Below, one piece after another: positions 1-6,435 of a DNA stretch of 40,507 nt (position 1 is its first letter; the number at the start of each line of letters is the position of its first letter). The translations under genes and the position numbers were made by a program. Source of the DNA: Chryseobacterium gleum. GTDB taxonomy: Bacteria; Bacteroidota; Bacteroidia; Flavobacteriales_F; PHOS-HE28. Below the pieces are notes generated by a model. It had not been told where the DNA came from, made no database searches, and worked only from the letters and a program-made list of their open reading frames with translations. The DNA lies in contig CAMCAZ010000034.1 of NCBI GenBank assembly GCA_945872795.1, positions 1-40,507 of the forward strand, given 5' to 3'.

Positions 1-57
1 GGAACGAATGTAGCGCACCGCCTGGTGGATGTCAGCACCGACCGGACCCAAGTGAGC

Positions 58-65
58 TACCTTCA
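58..65 (+). promoter_or_regulatory. weak -7 box candidate upstream of DUF1328 gene
   Basis: TACCTTCA resembles the Bacteroidota -7 consensus TAnnTTTG with two mismatches and lies 35 bases before the ATG at 101. No convincing -33 TTG is visible, so this is only a suggestion. Confidence 0.2.
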
Positions 66-100
66 TCTGGCCGGATGCATTCACCTCAAAACCTACCATC

Positions 101-265
101 ATGTTACGCTGGGTCATCACCTTCCTGGTCATCGCGCTGATCGCTGCCGTGTTGGGTTTCTCGGGCATTGCAGGCGACGCGGCCTACATCGCCAAGATCC
201 TCTTCTACATCTTCTTGGTGCTTCTGGTCATCTCGCTGCTCTTCGGGAAGAAGATCTTCAAGTAG
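101..265 (+). CDS. DUF1328 family small membrane protein
   Basis: The 54-residue product starts [16 protein letters not shown] and is almost entirely two hydrophobic helices (about residues 4-22 and 32-48). They are joined by the short segment [14 protein letters not shown], and the protein ends in the basic tail FGKKIFK. This layout, the GxAG-A turn and the size match the DUF1328 (YtjA-like) family of inner-membrane proteins, whose function is not established. The ATG at 101 is the only start that keeps the whole first helix. The stop at 265 is followed after 35 bases by the convergent end of the acyltransferase gene. The function cannot be given beyond a small integral membrane protein. Confidence 0.8.
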   Translation: MLRWVITFLVIALIAAVLGFSGIAGDAAYIAKILFYIFLVLLVISLLFGKKIFK

Positions 266-300
266 GCGACGCGGGATCACGCGATCACTGCTCACCTTCG

Positions 301-1473
301 TCAGACCGTTCCCTTCCGGAAGGGCCAGCGCTGTTCGAACGCGGCAGGCCTCACCTTGCGGATGAAGGGACCGATGATGCGGTTGGCAACGCGGTTCCGG
401 TGTTTCACATAGAAGAGCAGACCCACCGGCCAGGCGCCCAACGCGCTCTTGGCCTGCTCTGCCGTACGACCGAGGTTGATGCGGCGCAGGCCACGGGTAA
501 GCGCCACTTCGAGCAGGTCGAGCAACATGCGCTGGTAGAGCAGGTGCTCCTGGTTGCGCGCATAGTCGATGCCCACGAACTGCGCGTCCAGCGCATCGCC
601 CAGTACGAAGGCGGCATTGAAGCCCACGAGCCGCCCGTCCATGTAGAAGCCATGGAATACCAACCGGTCGCCCAGTAGTTCCTTCCACCGCGCGTACACG
701 GCCACGTTCAGCCGGCCGAACAGGAAGGGCGCACGCGCCAGCACATTGTCAAAGAGGGTCTGTAACGCGGGGACCTCCTGTTGCACCTCGATGGCGGAAA
801 GACCCCGGATCTCGACCCCCGCAGAGCGCCCCAGGATGGACCGCACCCGCGTGCGGGCCTTGGCAGTAAGGGCGGCCTGGTATCCCTCCAGGTCCTTCCA
901 CGTGGGGCTGATGTCCAGCACCATGTTCACGTCCATGGCCAGGGGATGGTAGCCTTTGTCCTCCAACACCTGCGTAGCTTCCAGTTGGTCAGGGCGCAGA
1001 TCTTTGAAGAGCAGCATGGCCACCTTGGGGTCTAGGCGCTCATCGGCCCGCAGCTGCTCCATGGCCAGTTCCAAGGCACGACGCTGATCACCGGCACTGA
1101 TGCCTGCCACGAAGTGTGCTCCATGGTCGCCGCAGTGAAAGGCATTTCCGCACACCAGTGTGCTCACCTTCAACTCCCGAACGATGCGCGATCCGATGCC
1201 CGCACCCAGCGTGCGTACCGCTGCCCCGTAGTCGCTGCCGTTGTCCTCCAGGTCCAGCAGCTGGAAGCAGGCCACCCCCACGGGCCGGAACTGCGGATCG
1301 TGGAACACCGCATAGCGGAACGCCATGCGACCGGACATGGCATCCTCCAATGCACTCAGTACATCGTAGTGCAGGTAAAGCACGGCATTCTTGGCCACCG
1401 CCTCCCAGTCGGCGCGGTGGATCAAATGGATGGAATCGTGAAGGCTGAGCCTGAGCTGCGGGGGGTCGGGCAT
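301..1473 (-). CDS. FemAB/GNAT-like N-acyltransferase
   Basis: A predicted cytoplasmic protein of 390 residues. The C-terminal half (about 230-370) has the look of the GNAT/FemAB fold: a FHGFYMDGRLVGFNAAF strand pair, then a central DAQFVGIDYARNQ strand, then LYQRMLLDLLEVALTRGLRRINLGR. That order is typical of the Acetyltransf_6/BioF2-like and FemAB-like families, which transfer acyl or aminoacyl groups. The substrate cannot be read from the sequence. I chose the ATG at 1473 (MPDPPQLRL) because the in-frame extension upstream to 1662 is Pro/Ser/Cys-rich and looks non-coding. The gene stands alone, convergent with the DUF1328 gene and divergent from the molybdopterin oxidoreductase. The family assignment is moderate and the substrate unknown. 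Confidence 0.65.
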   Translation of the reverse strand: MPDPPQLRLSLHDSIHLIHRADWEAVAKNAVLYLHYDVLSALEDAMSGRMAFRYAVFHDPQFRPVGVACFQLLDLEDNGSDYGAAVRTLGAGIGSRIVRELKVSTLVCGNAFHCGDHGAHFVAGISAGDQRRALELAMEQLRADERLDPKVAMLLFKDLRPDQLEATQVLEDKGYHPLAMDVNMVLDISPTWKDLEGYQAALTAKARTRVRSILGRSAGVEIRGLSAIEVQQEVPALQTLFDNVLARAPFLFGRLNVAVYARWKELLGDRLVFHGFYMDGRLVGFNAAFVLGDALDAQFVGIDYARNQEHLLYQRMLLDLLEVALTRGLRRINLGRTAEQAKSALGAWPVGLLFYVKHRNRVANRIIGPFIRKVRPAAFEQRWPFRKGTV

Positions 1474-1672
1474 GGAGGAGCGCAGGGGGCAACTGGCAGG
1501 TGCGGGTGAAGGACCGGACGGACCGAATGTACCGCAGGAGGAACAGGGCCTCGTTACATTGCTAGGTACGGAGAACACCCAAGGACCGGGAATGGTTGAC
1601 GCAGCAAAGAACGAGCTGACCAACTTGACCAATTGCCATGCAGTGCGGCTTGGGCCATGCACTTGTCGTCCT

Positions 1673-1684
1673 GTGATCGATCAC
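1673..1684. promoter_or_regulatory. 12-bp perfect palindrome upstream of fdhF/ydeP-like gene
   Basis: GTGATCGATCAC is a perfect 12-base palindrome in the divergent intergenic gap, 56 bases upstream of the -7 box at 1741 and 88 bases upstream of the oxidoreductase ATG. It could be a dimer-binding operator for either divergent gene. No regulator is recognised. Confidence 0.25.
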
Positions 1685-1740
1685 CGCGCGTTCACCGTAT
1701 CGATCGCACCTAACGCACCAGCGTGATCGCCCCCGCTCCC

Positions 1741-1748
1741 TATCTTTC
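1741..1748 (+). promoter_or_regulatory. -7 promoter box for the molybdopterin oxidoreductase
   Basis: TATCTTTC matches the Bacteroidota -7 consensus TAnnTTTG in all but the last base and lies 12 bases before the ATG at 1761. No clear -33 TTG is seen. If used, the transcript would be nearly leaderless. Confidence 0.45.
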
Positions 1749-1760
1749 CCCCGTCCCACC

Positions 1761-4079
1761 ATGAACCCCCGCACGCTCGCCCTTCTCCCTCCAGTCCGCC
1801 ACACTGGCCTGAAGCTGGAGCCGGTGCCCGACCGTGCGGCGGGCATCAAGGCGGTGGGGGTGGCGCTGGCGCATATCCAGGAGGAGGTGGGGGTGCTGGA
1901 TGGGCTGAAGATCCTGAACAAGCTGAACAAGAAGGACGGCTTTGATTGCCCCGGGTGCGCGTGGCCCGATCCGGAGCACCGCAGCGGCTTGGGCGAGTAC
2001 TGCGAGAACGGCGCAAAGGCCATTGCCGAGGAGGCCACTACCAAACGTGTGAACCGTGCCTTTTTCACGAAGCACAGCGTAGAGGAACTGAGCCATTGGA
2101 GCGACTACGAGCTGGGCAAGGCGGGGCGCATCACCGAGCCCTTTATCCTGCGCAAGGGCAGCGTACACTACGAACCAATCTCGTGGGCGGCAGCGATGGC
2201 GCATACCGCAAGCGCACTGAAAGGACTGGCATCGCCGCATGAAGCGGTGTTCTACACCAGCGGTCGTGCCAGCAACGAGGCGGCATATTTGTACCAATTG
2301 TTCGTGCGGCGTTTCGGTTCCAACAACCTGCCGGACTGCAGCAACATGTGCCACGAGAGCAGTGGCGTCGGCTTGGGCGAGACCATCGGCATCGGCAAGG
2401 GCACGGTGAGTTTGGAGGACCTGCACCAAGCCAAGCTGATCATCGTGATGGGGCAGAACCCCGGCACCAATCACCCGCGCATGCTGAGCGCGCTCACGAA
2501 GTGCGTGGCCAACGGCGGCAAGGTGGTCAGCGTGAATCCGCTGCCCGAAGCTGGCACACAACGCTTCGTGGATCCGCAGAGCGTGGGCGAAGTGTTGCGC
2601 GGCGGATCGGCGATCAGCAGCTTGCACATCGGGCTGCGCATCAACACTGATGTTGCGCTCTTTAAAGGCGTGATGCGCCTGCTGCTGGACAAGGAGGAAG
2701 CCGCGCCCGGCACCGCGTTCGATCGTGCCTTCATCGCCGAACGCACCACGGGATACGATGCTTTTATCGCTGACCTGCGCATGGTGGATGTACAAGCCAT
2801 GGCAGATACCTGCGGGATCCCTGTCGCGCAGCTGCACGAGCTTGCGGAGTTGATCGCCAGCACCGATCGCATCATCATCACCTGGGCCATGGGCCTGACG
2901 CAACATGTGAACGCGGTGGCGAACGTGCGGCAGGTAGTGGACCTGTTGCTGTTGCGTGGCGCCTTCGGCAAATCCGGTGCAGGTGCCTGTCCGGTGCGCG
3001 GACATAGCAACGTGCAGGGTGATCGCACCATGGGCATCTACGAGAAACCGTCGGAGCAATTCCTACAGGCCTTGGATGCGCGCTATGCGTTCACTGCACC
3101 CCGTGCCTACGGCTTCGATGTAGTGGATTGCATCGAAGCGATGCGCGATGGTCGTGGCAAGGTCTTTTTCGCGTTGGGTGGAAATTTCATCAGTGCTACG
3201 CCGGACAGCGAGGTCACCGCTCGTGCGCTGATGAACTGCGAGCTCACCGTGCAAGTGAGCACCAAATTGAACCGCAGCCACGTGATCACCGGTGAAGAGG
3301 CGATCATATTTCCGTGCATCGGTCGTAGTGAATTGGACATGCCCCACACCTTGAACGGTACACCGGGGAAGAACGGCAAGCCGCAATTCGTAACAGTAGA
3401 GGACAGCATGAGCGTAGTGCATCGTTCTCAGGGAACCCACACGCCCGCGTCCGAGCACCTGCGCAGCGAGCCATGGATCGTGTGCGCATTGGCCGAAGCG
3501 ACACTCGGCACTGGTGTCCCATTGGATTGGAACGCACTGGCGCAGAACAACGACCTGATACGGGAAGAAATCCAAGCGGTGATCCCCGGCTTTCAGGACT
3601 TCAACAAGCGGGTGCGCGCGCCCGATGGTTTCGTGCTCCCCAACGGTGCCCGCGATGGTGCACGTTTCACCACCCCCGATGGCCGCGCGAAATTCAGTGT
3701 GGATGCCGCGCCGCAATGGACCGTTCCCCAAGGCGCGTTCCTGATGATGACCATCCGTACGCACGACCAGTTCAACACCACCATCTACGGCTTGGACGAT
3801 CGCTATCGTGGCATCCGTGGCGAACGCCGTGTGGTGCTGATGCACGCCGCGGACATGCTAGCCCAGGGCTTAAGCGAGCGAGACCGCGTGGACTTGGTGA
3901 GCAACTACGGCCACGAACGCATCGCCGCCGACTTCTTCGTGCTTCCGTACGAGATTGCGAAAGGCTGCGTGGCCACCTACTTCCCCGAGGCCAATGTTTT
4001 GGTGCCGCTGGAGTTGAAGGCAGAGAAGAGTGGTACACCGGCCAGCAAGAGCGTTGTGGTGAAGTTGCGGAAGCGATAG
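1761..4079 (+). CDS. FdhF/YdeP-family molybdopterin oxidoreductase
   Basis: A 772-residue protein of the formate dehydrogenase alpha-like (FdhF/YdeP) branch of the bis-MGD molybdopterin family, and full length for that group. Near the N-terminus, C63 and C66 form a CPGC pair in place of the usual four-cysteine Fe-S domain. The segment NMCHESS places C197 where FdhF carries its metal-ligating selenocysteine or cysteine. The C-terminal part (about 650-770) looks like the dinucleotide-binding domain, with an RTHDQFNTTIYG motif. No signal peptide is seen, so the enzyme is probably cytoplasmic. It has no adjacent Fe-S, diaphorase or membrane partner subunit, which fits YdeP-like proteins. The substrate is unknown for most members, so formate should not be assumed. 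It stands as a single gene behind the TATCTTTC box. Confidence 0.85.
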   Translation: MNPRTLALLPPVRHTGLKLEPVPDRAAGIKAVGVALAHIQEEVGVLDGLKILNKLNKKDGFDCPGCAWPDPEHRSGLGEYCENGAKAIAEEATTKRVNRAFFTKHSVEELSHWSDYELGKAGRITEPFILRKGSVHYEPISWAAAMAHTASALKGLASPHEAVFYTSGRASNEAAYLYQLFVRRFGSNNLPDCSNMCHESSGVGLGETIGIGKGTVSLEDLHQAKLIIVMGQNPGTNHPRMLSALTKCVANGGKVVSVNPLPEAGTQRFVDPQSVGEVLRGGSAISSLHIGLRINTDVALFKGVMRLLLDKEEAAPGTAFDRAFIAERTTGYDAFIADLRMVDVQAMADTCGIPVAQLHELAELIASTDRIIITWAMGLTQHVNAVANVRQVVDLLLLRGAFGKSGAGACPVRGHSNVQGDRTMGIYEKPSEQFLQALDARYAFTAPRAYGFDVVDCIEAMRDGRGKVFFALGGNFISATPDSEVTARALMNCELTVQVSTKLNRSHVITGEEAIIFPCIGRSELDMPHTLNGTPGKNGKPQFVTVEDSMSVVHRSQGTHTPASEHLRSEPWIVCALAEATLGTGVPLDWNALAQNNDLIREEIQAVIPGFQDFNKRVRAPDGFVLPNGARDGARFTTPDGRAKFSVDAAPQWTVPQGAFLMMTIRTHDQFNTTIYGLDDRYRGIRGERRVVLMHAADMLAQGLSERDRVDLVSNYGHERIAADFFVLPYEIAKGCVATYFPEANVLVPLELKAEKSGTPASKSVVVKLRKR

Positions 4080-4129
4080 GGTAGTGATGAAAGGGTGCCC
4101 TCGTTTACCAATACCTGACACGTTCTGGA

Positions 4130-4558
4130 ATGGGTTTACGTAACCCTTTACCCATGATCAGGGGGTACCAGAGGACCCGGAGCGGTCAACCTGGAATGCG
4201 CTACAGCGAAGAGTTCAAGCGCCATTTGATCGAGGAATACCTGAACGGAACGGCTAACAAAAAGTTCTTGCTGGCCAAGTACGGGGTGCGCGCCAAGGGC
4301 TCATTCCAGCAGTGTATGCGAGAGCTGGGATATGTGGATATTCGCATGGTGGCGGCTGGCGCCAAGCCTGTCGCACTGCAGTCCATGAAGCCCAGTAAGT
4401 AGAAGGATGATCCACCCGAGGCGCTACAGCGTCGGATCGCTGAACTGGAGCGTCAGCTGGAGGATGAGAAGCTTCGTTCGGAAGCCTATGCCCGGTTGAT
4501 CGCATTGGCGGAGCGCGAGCAAGGGATCAGCATCCGGAAAAAGGGCAACACCAAGTGA
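4130..4558 (+). pseudogene. IS3-like transposase OrfA remnant with in-frame stop
   Basis: The first 90 codons include MRYSEEFKRHLIEEYL, followed by NKKFLLAKYGV, which resembles the N-terminal helix-turn-helix of IS3-family OrfA proteins. The frame is cut by TAG at 4400-4402 but continues in the same frame for 51 more codons, KDDPPEALQRRIAELERQL and on to a stop at 4558. This second part has the leucine-zipper-like coiled coil expected at the OrfA C-terminus. A single point mutation therefore seems to have interrupted the gene. The likely original start is the ATG at 4196. Without a working OrfB it cannot transpose by itself. The helix-turn-helix half could in principle still be made as a small DNA-binding peptide, but nothing supports this. 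Confidence 0.55.
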
Positions 4559-4611
4559 TCCGTGAGATGAACGACAGCTATCCGCAGATCAGCCTGGTGC
4601 GGCTTGTGTAG
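4555..4611 (+). pseudogene. IS3-like transposase OrfB 5' stub
   Basis: Starting at GTG 4555, which overlaps the OrfA stop, the frame reads VIREMNDSYPQISLVRLV and then stops. This resembles the opening of IS3-family OrfB (a short start followed by a serine/tyrosine-rich segment before the HTH_21 and DDE domains). Everything after the first 18 codons, including all catalytic residues, is missing. The OrfA-OrfB overlap is typical of IS3 elements. Confidence 0.45.
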
Positions 4612-4638
4612 GTATCGGGCATGTCGATCTGTGTTGGT

Positions 4639-4815
4639 TCACGCCCCATTCCCCTCCTCCTTCGGTTTCGCCTTGCGCGAATACTTCTTCTTGCTGGGCA
4701 CCACCTTCGGGCGGAAGCGGCCGTCCAACGCACCGGCGGCTTTCTGTTCGTCACGCTTCGCGGCACGCTCGATGGCATCGAGCTCCTTCTTGGTGATGCG
4801 CTTCTTGGCGGCCAT
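4639..4815 (-). CDS. 58-residue lysine-rich basic protein, unknown function
   Basis: The sequence begins MAAKKRITKKELDAIERAAK and ends in a run of basic residues around PSKKKYSRKAKPKEE. The first half is a predicted amphipathic helix; the second half is basic and probably disordered. The start lies 22 bases after the stop of the queuosine-precursor transporter on the same strand, so it is probably the last gene of that cluster. I do not recognise a named family. The size, charge and KKKYSRK tail recall small nucleic-acid- or ribosome-associated proteins of Bacteroidota, but that is a guess. Coding support comes from the tight spacing, the clean ATG and the coherent helix pattern. Confidence 0.6.
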   Translation of the reverse strand: MAAKKRITKKELDAIERAAKRDEQKAAGALDGRFRPKVVPSKKKYSRKAKPKEEGNGA

Positions 4816-4837
4816 GGTCTTGCGAAGATCGCTTGCA

Positions 4838-5623
4838 TCAGTCGTTCCGACCGCGTAATGCCTCGGCTCGCATAGCCTGTGCCCGCTCCTTCCCCAGGTA
4901 GCGCTCGATGCCCCAATGTGCCAGGTACACCAAGGGGGTGCTCACGATCGCCACGCTGAACTTGTAGGCGTAGGCCGTCAGCACCAGCGCCGTGGCCATC
5001 GGGAAGCTCATGTCCTTGAGGAGCCAGAACGCTACATAGGTCACCACCACGCTGTCGATGAGCTGGCTGATGAGCGTGCTGCCTGTGGCCCGCAGCCAGA
5101 TCCGTCGGTCACCGGTGAACCGTTTGATGCCACGGAACACGAAGGCATCCACCAACTGCCCCACCACGAAGGCGGCGAGCGAGCCCAGGATGATGTTCAT
5201 GCCCTGGCCGAAGATGCTGGTGAAGGCCGCCTGCATGTCGGGCACGCCCTGCGCCGCACTGCTGCCCAGCCACCAGCCCTGTTCCGGCGGCATGTGGATG
5301 GCGAAGTACATCACCACGAACGCGAAGGTGATGAGCCCGGTGGTCAGCAGGGTGAGGAAACGTACGCCGCGCACACCGTAGTAGTCGTTGATCACATCGG
5401 TCATGATGAACACGATGGGCCAGGGCAGCACGCCCACGCTGAGCACGAAGGAGAGATGCTCCTGCCCCAGGAGCGTGAAGTCGGCCTTGGTGATGCCCAA
5501 GAGGTCCTCCAACTGGAACAGCTTCACGCCGATCATTTCCGCGATCAGGGCGTTGGCCACGAAGAAACCTCCGAGGACCAGGAAGATGCGTGTGGCCTTG
5601 TCGGCGAGGATGGAGTGGATCAT
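4838..5623 (-). CDS. queuosine precursor transporter (QPTR/YhhQ family)
   Basis: A 261-residue integral membrane protein of the YhhQ/Vut_1 (DUF165) family, which takes up the queuosine precursors preQ0, preQ1 or queuine. About six hydrophobic helices are visible. Family landmarks include LPWPIVFIMTDVINDYYG near residue 70, the conserved acidic/Asn segment of the first loop, and SQLIDSVVVTYVAF near residue 195. The ATG at 5623 overlaps the TGA of the upstream MOSC gene in an ATGA junction, which argues for translational coupling and fixes the start; the upstream in-frame extension is a shadow of the MOSC gene. It complements QueG at 30636-31598, which makes queuosine from its epoxide. Confidence in the family is high, but the exact substrate is not known. 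Confidence 0.9.
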   Translation of the reverse strand: MIHSILADKATRIFLVLGGFFVANALIAEMIGVKLFQLEDLLGITKADFTLLGQEHLSFVLSVGVLPWPIVFIMTDVINDYYGVRGVRFLTLLTTGLITFAFVVMYFAIHMPPEQGWWLGSSAAQGVPDMQAAFTSIFGQGMNIILGSLAAFVVGQLVDAFVFRGIKRFTGDRRIWLRATGSTLISQLIDSVVVTYVAFWLLKDMSFPMATALVLTAYAYKFSVAIVSTPLVYLAHWGIERYLGKERAQAMRAEALRGRND

Positions 5624-6435
5624 GCGTGCACAAGATCGCCCACACGGACCGAACCGCTTGCATCGCCCATGGCGTTGATCCCGAACAGCACCTTGTTCCC
5701 CATGCTGCGGTACGTGGCCAGGGTGCGCAGGGGCTCCTTGTCGCGAACGCCGGTGCGCTGGTCGGTGGTGATCACCACGCATCGGGCACAGGGCTTCACC
5801 AGTTGGAAACAGGCATCGCCGACGCGGATGTCCGTCCACCTGTCCTCCTGGAAAGCGGTGCCGCCTGCGATGACGATGTTGGGCCTGAAACGCTCCATGG
5901 GGACCTGTGCCCATGTGCTCTTGTACTCCTGTGCCCAAGCCTGACCGCGAGCGTTCAGGTCATCCAACGATGCTTGTGAAACGATCAAAAAGGGGAAGCC
6001 ATCGCTGAGCGAGGTGAGGCCCTTGGCGTAGCGTCCATCGGTGCGGCGCTTGGTGGCATCGGGCATGTACACCAACTGCACACTGCGGCCCAGCTGCGCG
6101 CTGAACCAGTCGCTCCAGGCGGGTTCGCCCAAGAGGGTCCGCACACGGTCGCTCCAGACCGAGCACATGCGTTCCGATCCAGCGCTCAGGCTCCATGGCA
6201 GATCGAGCGTTGCTCCTGTGCGGATGTCGGTCACCCGGAAGCCCTCGGAACCAGCACTGGTGTGGAGGCATGCCATCGCACCCATTTCACGCTGTGTCAT
6301 GAAGTTGCCCTCTTCGTCCACAAGCATCCAGCGTCGGTCATGCTCCAGGCCGCGGTCGGTGAGCCGGGCTTCCTGCACCGTGAAGCCGCCGAGCGATTTC
6401 ACGGGATGGATGCGGATCTCGGCGATGGTCAGCAT
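5620..6435 (-). CDS. MOSC domain protein (YcbX/mARC-like)
   Basis: 271 residues with an N-terminal MOSC beta-barrel domain (about 1-120, opening IRIHPVKSLGGFTV) and a C-terminal MOSC domain (about 130-270). The KPCARC motif has C216 and C219, followed by VVITTDQRTG. In the YcbX/mARC family a conserved cysteine in this region coordinates the molybdenum cofactor, and members reduce N-hydroxylated compounds. No signal peptide or ferredoxin domain is present; E. coli YcbX has a C-terminal ferredoxin domain, so the electron donor here must be a separate protein. The ATG abuts the TAA of the upstream cytochrome gene with no spacer, and the stop overlaps the transporter start, so the three genes form one transcription unit. 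The substrate is unknown. Confidence 0.85.
   Translation of the reverse strand: MLTIAEIRIHPVKSLGGFTVQEARLTDRGLEHDRRWMLVDEEGNFMTQREMGAMACLHTSAGSEGFRVTDIRTGATLDLPWSLSAGSERMCSVWSDRVRTLLGEPAWSDWFSAQLGRSVQLVYMPDATKRRTDGRYAKGLTSLSDGFPFLIVSQASLDDLNARGQAWAQEYKSTWAQVPMERFRPNIVIAGGTAFQEDRWTDIRVGDACFQLVKPCARCVVITTDQRTGVRDKEPLRTLATYRSMGNKVLFGINAMGDASGSVRVGDLVHA

Larger units (their letters stand above)
4105..4621 (+). mobile_element. decayed IS3-like insertion sequence remnant
   Basis: A 0.5-kb stretch holds an orfA-like reading frame broken by an in-frame stop and an 18-codon stub of orfB. The flanks carry weak inverted similarity: CCAATACCTGACAC near 4108 against CCGATACCTACAC read backwards from about 4620. 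If these are terminal repeats, the element is an internally deleted derivative that lost nearly all of orfB. A full IS3 element would be about 1.2-1.5 kb. The ends are uncertain. Confidence 0.45.

Noticed and set aside
4128-4145. GGGTTTACGTAACCC near-palindrome
   Set aside because: The two arms are out of register by one base, and it lies inside the insertion sequence remnant; not enough to call an operator.
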